From: Branchiostoma floridae
Lineage: Eukaryota > Chordata > Leptocardii > Amphioxiformes > Branchiostomatidae
Length of the DNA: 64,000 bases
Direction: 5' to 3'
Assembly (NCBI RefSeq): GCF_000003815.2
Contig: NC_049991.1
Span: forward strand, 13,538,529-13,602,528
Position 1 is the stretch's first letter, and each line of letters begins with the position of its first letter. Both the position numbers and the translations under genes were made by a program. Below, piece after piece: positions 12,240-24,529 of the stretch. The notes beneath the pieces are model-generated. The model ran no database searches and was not told the origin of the DNA. It was given only the letters and a program-made list of their open reading frames with translations.

Positions 12240-15040
12240 CGGGAACGAAAAAAATGTGTATGTGAAACTGTGTCAACTGATGATAAAAAATGTCTAGCAT
12301 TTAGTATTCGTTAGAAAACTGGTACTGTTGTAGTAGAAATTGTACTTAAGTAACAGATCTACACTTACACTTTCTTATTCCACCACCCCTACACAAATGC
12401 AACATTCCTTAAGGTTAACCCTTGCAGCAGCTGCCACTCACCTAGCGCGACAGGGGTGGTACAGGTGTGTACGTGCAAGGTACTTAGGTAGGGCTTGTGC
12501 TGTCATCATTGCTGTAAGTATGTTGCTTTGAGCTCCTCACTCGTATGGGGCATTAGCCTTGAGTTTTTAGCAAAGGTATTTTTAATTACAGCGACGGCGT
12601 ATATAGTCAAAATATGTTTGAAAACTTAAAGGCTGGCGCACGTAATACATGTATTTACTGCCGCAGTGAGCGTACTAGAGAAAAAAACAGCTCTGGTACC
12701 GGTCGAACAAACGCTCTTGACTTAATGATGTTGCATGTACGATATCTTTTAGTGCTTGTGGCTCAAAATACCGTCTTACAGTTGTCAAATATTTGCGTTT
12801 GGGTAAAACATAAGTCAAGGTGCCCGCGGCCTTACGGCCCTATGCCACAAAGTGATCTCAATAACATAAACTTGAATCGTATTAAGTTAAACCGTTAGAA
12901 TAGGATTTTGCTGCTTTAGTCTCCTGTCTATCTGGAAGTCCATCGGTTTCAATGAAGGCCGATTTAGTCTCTTTAATACTAAATGCACAAACACCATATA
13001 TATATATATATAAACGTCTAGTCTCCAAGTCAGAGTTGGACACTGTATTTTTAATATTGTAAACACATTAATTCAGGAAATGGCGGAGTGAAATGTTCCT
13101 TTAAAACACCAATTTTGAAATCAATGCATATAGTAACACGGAGATTTATAGAATATGCTCCCCATTATATCGCGCATGATCTCTGTGTGTGAATTCGGTT
13201 CATAAAAGAATCTGAAGTGCACCGCGGTGAGAATGTTGTGTTTTGCCATCATTTGCCTCGCACAGGACCACCGTAATAGTTTGTATTGCGCCTTATAGGA
13301 ACGGGTTGTCTAATAGATTTTATGACAAGAACAACCGTTCAAATACAGCCATGATATGTCGATGAAGGGTCGGACATTCAGGTAGTAAGATACACCAAAT
13401 AGAAGTTTAGTAATTGCTATTTGGTGTAAAGAGTTCCATGACACCACTGAACCCGAACCGACCTTGAACAACCATTGAACAATACAGGATGACTAAGCAG
13501 AATGACGAGATCAACTTCAGCGTAATGTACACCGTATCACGTTCCGATCTTTGTATAGAACAGTACTTTTGCAAATTATTTCCCACTAATCATTCTGTTC
13601 CCTACTTTACTTTCCAAACGTTCGCACGACCCTTTACAGTCCGACCATTGACCCTTTAGGTACAACACAAATAGAAGGTGACCCTTGCAGCCCCAGGTAA
13701 CCGCGAACTGTGATCAGTGGTTATTATGATAAACGCCACGAACTAGTCAGTAAGGTAACCTTTAATTGCTTTAACAATTGCTTTAATAGTAAGATGGTAG
13801 CCGTTAGTTTTATCCAATGTAACAGTGAATGTTTTGCAATTCTATGGCATTGTTTCGCACAGGACCACCCGTACGGTTTGAGTTACGACTGACGGGAACA
13901 GTTTGTCTAGAGCAGTATATGGGATGGTCAGCTTTCACTTCTGTCAAATAAGTGCAGAGTCCCATGAATTATTGAGCCAACCGACCTTGAACATCCTCGA
14001 ACAATACATGTACAGTGTAGCGAAGCAGAATGCCGAGATCAATTATTTCGGCGCAATTTGCGTTCTTTCACGTTCCTACCTTTGACATGGGTAGGAAAAC
14101 ACTTTTGCATTTTCCACTTATTATTATTATACGGCACGAGTCGTTTTCATTTCTGCTTGCCAAACCTTCACACGACCGTGTAGTTTATCCATTGTTCACT
14201 CGCCTCGAGTTCAGTGACCTCTCCGTCACGTCTGCAGTTCAGCGTCGAGATCTCACTTCAAAGTGCATACACCATTAGCTGCCTCCACTTTCACAAACCT
14301 CCAGTAATCTCATACTAGCCCAAGGCCACAAGTTTGATCCCTCTGCAGTTTAACTGTATGTGTTTTGTCGCCTGTCTATGGCAACAAAGCCGGTAATTTC
14401 TGTTATAGACCAAATGGATGCCCTCTCGAATATTTTGGGCAGAAAAATAATCTAACCCTATGGCAATCTTCTCTATGTATATTTGAGCTGTAGTTGTTAA
14501 AGAAACAATTGGCCAACTGTTTGTTACGCGGCGATTATGATATTTACATCACAAGCCTTAAGAACTAAGTGGTATGGCATCTGTATCTCATTAGCTGGTG
14601 GAATTAGGTGAAATTAGATCGAAAGGTAACTTAGGAATAAGGGATAAGGAATAAGGGTTTTAAAGCTAAAGGTGGTTTCGCATTGCACTTTGGGCACCGG
14701 TACGGCACTGCAGGGTTCAACGAATTTCAGAGATAAAGAACGAATTTTCCGACGCTATATGTATTTTTGTCCTCTAAGTCATACTTTTACGTATTACGCA
14801 ATATCAAAATTACAAAAAATCGGCGAAAATAACACAAACGTGCCGCAGTGAACGAACCCAGCAGTGCCACACCGATGCCCTAAGTGCAGTGAGATACCAC
14901 CTTTACAGACTTGAAAGATATGAGGATTAGCGTGGGAACCATGCAGGTGCGTTCCAAAATTTGCTCCTCAAGGACACACAGCAGATCAAGTCACTGAGAC
15001 AAAAGATGATAAACATGTTTCCATGACGTCCCTTTTCGTG
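12240..15040. other. Intergenic region, old local duplication, no gene supported
   Basis: Short frames only. A diverged tandem duplication is visible: about 13206-13650 and 13820-14190 share ordered phrases such as TTTTGCMATYMTWTGCMT, CGCACAGGACCACC and CACACGACC. A (TA)n tract lies at 12996-13012. The last bases before MPST (15045-15058) look like an acceptor (CTACATTACAG), suggesting an untranslated upstream exon for MPST somewhere in this stretch. Confidence 0.5.
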
Positions 15041-15088
15041 CTTTTCTACATTACAGGGGCTAAGTTGGAATAAAAATCTCGTCGGAAC

Positions 15089-17637
15089 ATGTCGTCGGTG
15101 TCGACCCTGGTGACCGTGCCGTGGCTGGCGGAGCGGCTGGCCTCCCCGTCCCTGTCCTCTCGGGTCATCCGCGTGCTGGACTGCTCCTGGTACCTGCCCA
15201 AGCAGAAGCGCGACCAGCGGGGCGAGTACAAACTGCAACACATCCCGGGAGCGCTCTTCTTCGATCAAGAGGTCTGAATATTTTTTTCTCGGCTAAGAAC
15301 CAGTTACTAGTCATTCTCAGTGGTCAAGATTTATGCGACAAATCAGCTGTCGACATCTATGTGGTTGTAAAGAGGATTGCATTTTGGCCAGTACAATATT
15401 TTGATAATATCTGTGTGTCTTTGTAGGGACAAGGACAAGGTAGGTATGTAGGTAGGTGTGTCTTTGTTCTCTCCAAGCGTCCGACCATTTAACGATTAGA
15501 AATTCTACTTGTGGTTGAACATATTAGCCACATCACATGTATGTTACAGGAATGCTGTGACAAGGCCAGTCCGTACGAAAACATGCTGCCGTCTCCGGAG
15601 GACTTCGAAAGTTACGTCGGTAGTCTAGGCGTGGACAACAACACGCACGTGGTCGTGTACGATGGTTCAGGTCAGTAAAAGCAAGTTACTATCAAAGCAG
15701 CACGTTTGCCTCTTACAGTACACTTGTATCTGGAAATTGTATGATTACTTTCTTATCAATAGAATGAAGTTACCTTTGCGTTCTTAGTAGATGATTGGAG
15801 ATCAGATTTCAAAACAATCATCTAAAAGTGTTTCTGTGTTTCTGACTTCACAGACATGGGCCTGTTCTCTGCCCAGCGTGTGTGGTGGATGTTCCGTGTG
15901 TTCGGGCACCCCCTGGTGTCTGTCCTGAACGGTGGGCTGGGCAAGTGGCGCGCAGAGGGGCGCGGGGTGTCCAACGAGATTCCCAAGGTTTGTGCAACAA
16001 AGGGCTGCTGACGTGAAACGCTAATAAGTCACACTTTGACTCTCAGATTTGGGGAATGTTCAGCTCCGTCTGAGTTTACAATTGCTTTTACTGTTTTAGA
16101 CTAACAGGCCTATGGGTTATAAAGCGAATTTGTCTCCCGAGCTCACAAAAATGCCGGGGAATAGCACCTTGTTTGTAGCATAGGTACCATCCTCTGTACA
16201 TGTAGTACTGGCTCAATCGTTTCGCCGGCTAATCGTGAATCAATCGTATTTGGCCAGGGAAAAGATTGAGCCAGTTGTTACTACAGAGGATGGTACCCAA
16301 GCTACATTGTTTGTTTTGAACTGACAAATGATAAAATATTAATTTCTCGTTCATATGAACATTTCTAGGTCGATAAAGCCACCTTCAAGGCCACCTACAC
16401 ACCCGCCCTCGTGCGCGACTTCGACTTCATGACGACTAACCTGGCCGACAAGACAGCGCAGGTTGTGGACGCCCGGCCGCCTGGCAGGTTCAACGGGACA
16501 GAACCAGAACCAAGGGCAGGTCAGTGCTGTGTAACAGTGGAGTTCAAGCACCGCCAAACGACCATTCCAAATGTCTTTCAGCCTTTTAGCGTCATCGGTT
16601 GCGTGTTTGGTTTGTGACCTGACGGCCCGGCTTCGAATCCCGAGAGTCAGCATGTTGTTTCTTTCTGTTTCTAGTCATTTCTTACAACTATCAGGCCTTA
16701 GGTGTTCCGGATATGTGAACACGTTGGTGCCTGAGGAAAACAGCTGACATATAATCAACACATACAATGTTCAGCATTGGAGAAGATAAAGTTTTAAAAA
16801 TACTTTCGTCCTTTTTTTCACACCCACTAATATATCTGTATGTCATATTCAACATTTCTCTTCGCTGAAGACCTGATGATGACAATTGTCTTGTTTTTAC
16901 TTTTCCCTCTCCATAGACTGCGAACCTGGTCACATCCCGAACAGTCTGAACATGCCGTTCGGTAAGATCCTGGACCCGGAGAGTAAAACCGTCAAACCTC
17001 CGGAGAAACTTCGGGAAGTGTTCGCGGCTGCAGGTATGCACGTGCTCTAAGAAGTTCTTTCTGTCGAGGTAACATTAGCAAAAGCGGTATACATGCTTTT
17101 GTGTTTCTTATGTCTTTCTCACGAGTGAAACCTCTCTTATTGTATCTCTATTATTTATTTTAGGAATGTAGTCCATAACACCAGATTACAACAGGGCACA
17201 AATGTGACTGCAGATACTGAGAACATATAACAACAGTTGTGTTGGATTATCATACGCCATTTGTAGACTGTTGTAGTGATGCCAGAAGTTAGTGAGTGTG
17301 AAGGAGTAATAATGCGTTTTATAATGGCATAGTGTGAGGGGAAGATGCGATTGAAAAGGGTATCTTCTTCATAATTACAAAGAGTAATCTGAAGGCAATG
17401 TTGTTACAATGAAACCATACTTAATCGTACTTCCACCCCAATCTTCCCACCTCACCAGGTGCAGACCTATCTGGCCCGATGGTAGCGACCTGTGGTTCAG
17501 GCATGACGGCCTGCGGACTGGTGCTGGCCGCCTATCTGTGCGGGAAGGAAGACGTGCCGGTGTTCGATGGGGCATGGGTCGAGTGGTTCAAACGTGCCAA
17601 GCCGGAGAACATCATTTCTGAGGCTAAAAAAGAGTAG
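15089..17637 (+). CDS. MPST: 3-mercaptopyruvate sulfurtransferase (double rhodanese), complete
   Basis: Transfers sulfur from 3-mercaptopyruvate to thiols or cyanide in cysteine catabolism and H2S generation. Exons 15089-15271, 15550-15670, 15854-15987, 16369-16519, 16917-17033 and 17459-17637 join in phase to 885 nt (294 aa; human MPST has 297). Two rhodanese domains occupy roughly residues 5-140 and 160-285. Recognisable blocks are [80 protein letters not shown] and the active-site loop CGSGMTAC with the catalytic Cys at about residue 247. A CGSG loop marks MPST, while thiosulfate sulfurtransferase has CRKG. The first donor (GAG|GTCTGA) is weak but is the only one that keeps the family alignment. 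No mitochondrial leader is evident. Confidence 0.95.
16176..16304. mobile_element. 129-bp hairpin MITE in MPST intron 3
   Basis: Arms TAGCATAGGTACCATCCTCT and the complement AGAGGATGGTACCCAAGCTA enclose a second inner pair (ACTGGCTCAATCG and its complement). No coding capacity. Confidence 0.65.
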
Positions 17638-19110
17638 CGGGGTCTCAAGATTCAACAGTCAGTCCCTCATGGGATGGGGTTGTAAGTGAGCCTCGTCATT
17701 GTGTTGCCAAACAAGAGTTGCAGTATCGTAAAGTATATTTTTCCTTGTAGCTGGCACACTGCGGTTATCATAACCAGGAATGTAGAAATGCACTATCACT
17801 TGCTTCAACAGGGTCAATTTTATTGGAACAGACTAGAAATAGGACAAGAAGAAAACAGACCTTTGTGCCTTTTTATAAAGATGGACTGGGGTGACATATC
17901 GATTGAGCTTTGAAATATTTTTGACAGTTGATCGTCCAAATTTAACCGCAATAATTAAATGGTGCGGTTGCCGGAAAGATGGATGCGGCGAGCCAGTGAA
18001 GATCCTGATCACTACTATCTCTGCGACCCAATCTCTGCTTTGAGAATAGCAAGATTGGTTAAATTCTTAATTTTCAAGTTGTATGACAAAAGAAACCTGT
18101 CTGGTGTACCATAACTACATGGACCAGCCCTCAAGTACTAGTACCTCACGTGACTCAAGTTAATGGTTGTATTCTATCTGTCAAAAGAAGAGGATAAGTT
18201 GGAACAAATTATCTAAAATCCACAGCGTGTAGAACGCGCACTTGACAAAGTTGCAAAGATGTAAATTTGCTTTCAAAGCGAGTCAAAATGCAATCTGATG
18301 TACATGATCATTTGAGTTAAACTGAACAGATATATCTAAACAATTTCAGTCATTATTTAGTGACAACACTGTTTTATGTATCTAGAACTGTATACATACT
18401 CACGATTCCTGTCAATGCACGTATTGTAACGACTAGTTTTTATCACTTTCCGTCACTTGTGAATGAATAAATCATATGCAAAACGATTTTCATGCTTGCA
18501 TTTCCAGCCACACGTGCAGCTATAATACATGTCCATCACATATTTACACGTGTTGATATGATAATAAGGAGTTGCATTGAATTGAATGTGACCATACAGA
18601 AGTACAACTTTCTGTGTGATAAACCATTCGGGCATTCAATACCCAACGTGTAGCTCACTGTCTATGCTAATACTACTAATAATATTGACTTTAATACATT
18701 CATCTTCACAATCCGCAGTGGTTTTCAAGCACATAGAAAACATTATGTAAATATAATGTCCTTGATGTACCAGAAATCTGGAATAGATATGCAAACGTAC
18801 TAGTCACGCTGAGACATGAGTTCGAGATTCACTTTACATCTTGTAGGGGGATGGGCGCAGGAGATGCAATATCTTGTATACATTATGAACGTACGGAGAC
18901 ATTTGGTGCAATGGTATTCAAATGAGAAACATTATAGTGTATTCGTTTTGTGTAATGCCTGGTTAAGCCAGGAACAGAGGGTGGTATGATTCCATCATAT
19001 CTATAACAATGCCACTAACAATAACACAAGATTAATAATCATCAAATATTCAAACTAAGTCGCTGTGATACGGGTACTGAAAGTCCATTTAGCGACTTTA
19101 GATAGCGAGT
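17638..19110. other. Convergent 3' flanks of MPST and NLR gene 1
   Basis: No gene of its own. From about 18150 to 19110 the sequence is clearly paralogous to 46811-47701 beyond NLR gene 2 (shared runs such as ATCTAAAATCCACAGCG and CTGTTTTATGTATCTA). This marks it as the 3' UTR or 3' flank of an NLR gene running on the minus strand. The plus strand has AATAAA at 18466-18471, a possible MPST polyadenylation signal. Confidence 0.6.
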
Positions 19111-19785
19111 TTAGGAAATGGAAAATTTGATATCAAGGTCGTCACGTACAGACGAGAACATTTCATCTACTAGCTCCTGGTCTACCTCGTCCTCACACCT
19201 AAAGCCCATAACTGAAAACTCTGTCAACACCATGTTTCTCTGTGTCGCCAATGCCAACTGTTCAATGGCAGGTTTTGACACCGTGACGTGCCATGACTTA
19301 TCGTTTTGAGACAACATTGTGCTGACCCGTTCACGGCTAGCGCGTCTCCAGGGATCGTCAGCTTTGTGGAAATGTAAACATCTCAGCGTAGTGTTTGTGC
19401 TGACGACGTTTCCTAGGGCGCGGAATACTTCGTCAACGTTCTCTACTCCAGATAACGAAGCGTACCAACGGCCACCAGCTTTGGCTCTATACAGAATCAC
19501 AGAGAGTTTAACTGTGTGGAGTGTACTATTACCACTCAATGCAAGGATGGCAGCGGCCATTCTCTGGACAGACTCAGGGCTTTCCGTGAGGCAGTACTTA
19601 AATGTGAGATTCAGCTCATGCAAGACTGTGTTACATTGGAAGACAGATGCGATAGAGGGCCAAAGGCGATCCTGATCTGTCTTTTTAAGGCGATTGCCGC
19701 CGAGAGTTTGACTCTGGTTGCTTCCGGCTTGGCATGGTTGTTCGGTAGCTTCGTCTTCCTCACTTGAGGAATCCTCTTCGTTTCT
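19111..19785 (-). pseudogene. 3' half of NLR gene 1 (first assembled copy)
   Basis: This is the C-terminal part of an NLR receptor, homologous along its length to the end of NLR gene 2 (shared WPSIASVFQ, LNLTFKYCLT, SPESVQRM, ILALSGN, NTTLRCLHF, KADDPW, WHVTVSKPA, ATQRNMVL). It has leucine-rich-repeat-like periodicity and starts in an acidic, Ser-rich linker (EEDSSSEEDE). It has no start codon of its own. The reading frame continues only into the inverted repeat of a transposon at 19786, and the matching 5' half lies at 41738-45705. The copy at 23609-24283 appears identical, so one of the two is probably an assembly duplicate. Confidence 0.85.
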
Positions 19786-20031
19786 GGCAGATGTTCTATG
19801 TAAGACATCACGAAATCGCCGCAAAATACAGCTGACCGCGCGGGTCGGTTACAACACCGACGCCGACGCCGTGTAAGACATTTTGCCGTGACCGTGTCGA
19901 GATCGTGTATGACATCACGAAGTCGACGCAAAATGCATCTAAGCCCGCGGGCCCGTTGTAACACCATCGCGGAAGCCATGCCAGGTATTTCGCCGCAACC
20001 TTGTCGGGATCGTGTGTGGCATCTAGCCCTG
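19786..20031 (+). repeat. Foldback element left terminal inverted repeat (copy 1)
   Basis: Begins GGCAGATGTTCTATGTAAGA directly after the target sequence TCGTTTCT (19778-19785). It is nearly identical to the complement of 41493-41737 and 37952-38196. It contains an internal, diverged direct repeat of about 116 bp (GACATCACGAARTCGNCGCA occurs twice). Confidence 0.85.
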
Positions 20032-20772
20032 TTGTAGGAATCCTACATAATCCTACAACTGGTGATGTAGGTATTTGTAGGCTGATTGGACATGAAGAAC
20101 AAACCATCCAAAATTCAACTGTAGGAAGTGTAGGATTGTAGGAATCCTACATAATCCTACAACTGGTGATGTAGGTATTTGTAGGCTGAGCGGATATGAA
20201 GAACAAACCATCCAAAATTCAACTGTAGGAAGTATAGGATTGTAGGAATCCTACAAATCCTACAAATGGTGATGTAGACATTTGTAGGCTGAGAGGACAT
20301 TGGGATCGGACCATCCAAAATTCAACTATAGGAAGTGTAGGATTGTAGGAATCCTACATAATCCTACAATTGGTGATGTAGGTATTTGTAGGCTGAGCGG
20401 ACACGAAGAACAAACCATCAGAAATTCAGCTGTAGGAAGTATAGGATTGTAGGAATCCTACATAATCCTACAATTGGTGATGTAGGTATTTGTAGGCTGA
20501 GCGGACATGAAGAACAAACCATTGGAAATTCAGCTGTAGGAAGTGTAGGATTGTAGGAATCCTACATATTCCTACAACTGGTGATGTAGATATTGTAGGC
20601 TGAGCGGACATGAAGAACAAACCATCCGAAATTCAGCTGTAGGAAGTGTAGGATTGTAGGAATCCTACATATCCTACAACTGGTGATGTAGACATTTGTA
20701 GGCTAAGAGGACACAGGGAGCGGCCCATCCCAAATTCAACTGTAGGAAGTGTAGGGTTGTAGGAATCCCCCA
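20032..20772 (+). repeat. Left-oriented 104-bp satellite array, truncated by a gap
   Basis: About seven monomers of roughly 104 bp, each with the core GTAGGATTGTAGGAATCCTA and several further GTAGG/CCTAC boxes. It runs into the N gap at 20773-20872. Compared with the copy at 24529 it has one extra monomer. Confidence 0.9.
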
Positions 20773-20872
20773 NNNNNNNNNNNNNNNNNNNNNNNNNNNN
20801 NNNNNNNNNNNNNNNNNNNNNNNNNNNNNNNNNNNNNNNNNNNNNNNNNNNNNNNNNNNNNNNNNNNNNNNN
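20773..20872. other. Assembly gap (100 N)
   Basis: Exactly 100 N, the usual placeholder for a gap of unknown size. It lies inside the satellite array, where assemblers commonly fail. Confidence 1.
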
Positions 20873-20891
20873 GCGATAGCCCCTTCAGGCC

Positions 20892-22135
20892 CCTACACAC
20901 CCGCCCTCGTGCGCGACTTCGACTTCATGACGACTAACCTGGCCGACAAGACAGCGCAGGTTGTGGACGCCCGGCCGCCTGGCAGGTTCAACGGGACAGA
21001 ACCAGAACCAAGGGCAGGTCAGTGCTGTGTAACAGTGGAGTTCAAGCACCGCCAAACGACCATTCCAAATGTCTTTCAGCCTTTTAGCGTCATCGGTTGC
21101 GTGTTTGGTTTGTGACCTGACGGCCCGGCTTCGAATCCCGAGAGTCAGCATGTTGTTTCTTTCTGTTTCTAGTCATTTCTTACAACTATCAGGCCTTAGG
21201 TGTTCCGGATATGTGAACACGTTGGTGCCTGAGGAAAACAGCTGACATATAATCAACACATACAATGTTCAGCATTGGAGAAGATAAAGTTTTAAAAATA
21301 CTTTCGTCCTTTTTTTCACACCCACTAATATATCTGTATGTCATATTCAACATTTCTCTTCGCTGAAGACCTGATGATGACAATTGTCTTGTTTTTACTT
21401 TTCCCTCTCCATAGACTGCGAACCTGGTCACATCCCGAACAGTCTGAACATGCCGTTCGGTAAGATCCTGGACCCGGAGAGTAAAACCGTCAAACCTCCG
21501 GAGAAACTTCGGGAAGTGTTCGCGGCTGCAGGTATGCACGTGCTCTAAGAAGTTCTTTCTGTCGAGGTAACATTAGCAAAAGCGGTATACATGCTTTTGT
21601 GTTTCTTATGTCTTTCTCACGAGTGAAACCTCTCTTATTGTATCTCTATTATTTATTTTAGGAATGTAGTCCATAACACCAGATTACAACAGGGCACAAA
21701 TGTGACTGCAGATACTGAGAACATATAACAACAGTTGTGTTGGATTATCATACGCCATTTGTAGACTGTTGTAGTGATGCCAGAAGTTAGTGAGTGTGAA
21801 GGAGTAATAATGCGTTTTATAATGGCATAGTGTGAGGGGAAGATGCGATTGAAAAGGGTATCTTCTTCATAATTACAAAGAGTAATCTGAAGGCAATGTT
21901 GTTACAATGAAACCATACTTAATCGTACTTCCACCCCAATCTTCCCACCTCACCAGGTGCAGACCTATCTGGCCCGATGGTAGCGACCTGTGGTTCAGGC
22001 ATGACGGCCTGCGGACTGGTGCTGGCCGCCTATCTGTGCGGGAAGGAAGACGTGCCGGTGTTCGATGGGGCATGGGTCGAGTGGTTCAAACGTGCCAAGC
22101 CGGAGAACATCATTTCTGAGGCTAAAAAAGAGTAG
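20892..22135 (+). pseudogene. Partial duplicate of MPST (exons 4-6)
   Basis: It repeats 16394-17637 at a constant offset of 4,498 bp: exon 4 without its first bases up to 21017, exon 5 at 21415-21531, exon 6 at 21957-22135. The exons and introns look identical, including intron sequence. The 5' exons are absent and the left border abuts a gap. In a species with high heterozygosity, such identity points to an assembly duplicate rather than a second gene. It cannot encode a full enzyme. Confidence 0.85.
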
Positions 22136-23608
22136 CGGGGTCTCAAGATTCAACAGTCAGTCCCTCATGGGATGGGGTTGTAAGTGAGCCTCGTCATTGT
22201 GTTGCCAAACAAGAGTTGCAGTATCGTAAAGTATATTTTTCCTTGTAGCTGGCACACTGCGGTTATCATAACCAGGAATGTAGAAATGCACTATCACTTG
22301 CTTCAACAGGGTCAATTTTATTGGAACAGACTAGAAATAGGACAAGAAGAAAACAGACCTTTGTGCCTTTTTATAAAGATGGACTGGGGTGACATATCGA
22401 TTGAGCTTTGAAATATTTTTGACAGTTGATCGTCCAAATTTAACCGCAATAATTAAATGGTGCGGTTGCCGGAAAGATGGATGCGGCGAGCCAGTGAAGA
22501 TCCTGATCACTACTATCTCTGCGACCCAATCTCTGCTTTGAGAATAGCAAGATTGGTTAAATTCTTAATTTTCAAGTTGTATGACAAAAGAAACCTGTCT
22601 GGTGTACCATAACTACATGGACCAGCCCTCAAGTACTAGTACCTCACGTGACTCAAGTTAATGGTTGTATTCTATCTGTCAAAAGAAGAGGATAAGTTGG
22701 AACAAATTATCTAAAATCCACAGCGTGTAGAACGCGCACTTGACAAAGTTGCAAAGATGTAAATTTGCTTTCAAAGCGAGTCAAAATGCAATCTGATGTA
22801 CATGATCATTTGAGTTAAACTGAACAGATATATCTAAACAATTTCAGTCATTATTTAGTGACAACACTGTTTTATGTATCTAGAACTGTATACATACTCA
22901 CGATTCCTGTCAATGCACGTATTGTAACGACTAGTTTTTATCACTTTCCGTCACTTGTGAATGAATAAATCATATGCAAAACGATTTTCATGCTTGCATT
23001 TCCAGCCACACGTGCAGCTATAATACATGTCCATCACATATTTACACGTGTTGATATGATAATAAGGAGTTGCATTGAATTGAATGTGACCATACAGAAG
23101 TACAACTTTCTGTGTGATAAACCATTCGGGCATTCAATACCCAACGTGTAGCTCACTGTCTATGCTAATACTACTAATAATATTGACTTTAATACATTCA
23201 TCTTCACAATCCGCAGTGGTTTTCAAGCACATAGAAAACATTATGTAAATATAATGTCCTTGATGTACCAGAAATCTGGAATAGATATGCAAACGTACTA
23301 GTCACGCTGAGACATGAGTTCGAGATTCACTTTACATCTTGTAGGGGGATGGGCGCAGGAGATGCAATATCTTGTATACATTATGAACGTACGGAGACAT
23401 TTGGTGCAATGGTATTCAAATGAGAAACATTATAGTGTATTCGTTTTGTGTAATGCCTGGTTAAGCCAGGAACAGAGGGTGGTATGATTCCATCATATCT
23501 ATAACAATGCCACTAACAATAACACAAGATTAATAATCATCAAATATTCAAACTAAGTCGCTGTGATACGGGTACTGAAAGTCCATTTAGCGACTTTAGA
23601 TAGCGAGT
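22136..23608. other. Duplicate of the MPST/NLR 3' flanking region
   Basis: It repeats 17638-19110 at the same 4,498-bp offset with no differences that I noticed. No additional gene. Confidence 0.85.
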
Positions 23609-24283
23609 TTAGGAAATGGAAAATTTGATATCAAGGTCGTCACGTACAGACGAGAACATTTCATCTACTAGCTCCTGGTCTACCTCGTCCTCACACCTAA
23701 AGCCCATAACTGAAAACTCTGTCAACACCATGTTTCTCTGTGTCGCCAATGCCAACTGTTCAATGGCAGGTTTTGACACCGTGACGTGCCATGACTTATC
23801 GTTTTGAGACAACATTGTGCTGACCCGTTCACGGCTAGCGCGTCTCCAGGGATCGTCAGCTTTGTGGAAATGTAAACATCTCAGCGTAGTGTTTGTGCTG
23901 ACGACGTTTCCTAGGGCGCGGAATACTTCGTCAACGTTCTCTACTCCAGATAACGAAGCGTACCAACGGCCACCAGCTTTGGCTCTATACAGAATCACAG
24001 AGAGTTTAACTGTGTGGAGTGTACTATTACCACTCAATGCAAGGATGGCAGCGGCCATTCTCTGGACAGACTCAGGGCTTTCCGTGAGGCAGTACTTAAA
24101 TGTGAGATTCAGCTCATGCAAGACTGTGTTACATTGGAAGACAGATGCGATAGAGGGCCAAAGGCGATCCTGATCTGTCTTTTTAAGGCGATTGCCGCCG
24201 AGAGTTTGACTCTGGTTGCTTCCGGCTTGGCATGGTTGTTCGGTAGCTTCGTCTTCCTCACTTGAGGAATCCTCTTCGTTTCT
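23609..24283 (-). pseudogene. 3' half of NLR gene 1 (copy adjoining the long element)
   Basis: Same sequence as 19111-19785: C-terminal NLR segment with LRR-like repeats, stop codon at 23609-23611. The last eight bases (24276-24283, TCGTTTCT on the plus strand) are the target duplication that recurs at 41738-41745. Adding this segment, less one target copy, to the exons at 41738-45705 gives 3,822 nt, an exact multiple of three. So the two parts form one 1,273-aa reading frame separated by a transposon. Confidence 0.85.
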
Positions 24284-24529
24284 GGCAGATGTTCTATGTA
24301 AGACATCACGAAATCGCCGCAAAATACAGCTGACCGCGCGGGTCGGTTACAACACCGACGCCGACGCCGTGTAAGACATTTTGCCGTGACCGTGTCGAGA
24401 TCGTGTATGACATCACGAAGTCGACGCAAAATGCATCTAAGCCCGCGGGCCCGTTGTAACACCATCGCGGAAGCCATGCCAGGTATTTCGCCGCAACCTT
24501 GTCGGGATCGTGTGTGGCATCTAGCCCTG
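24284..24529 (+). repeat. Foldback element left terminal inverted repeat (copy 2)
   Basis: Same sequence as 19786-20031. GC-rich compared with the AT-rich arrays that follow (contains CGACGCCGACGCCGTG). The junction with the array is at GCCCTG|TTGTAGGAATCC. Confidence 0.9.

Noticed and set aside
19111-19824. A stand-alone 237-aa gene
   Set aside because: Its first 13 residues come from the transposon terminus and the rest matches the C-terminal end of an NLR exon. It is a displaced gene fragment.
20892-22135. A second functional MPST gene
   Set aside because: Only exons 4-6 are present, with introns identical to the first copy and a gap at the border; a partial or assembly duplicate is more likely.
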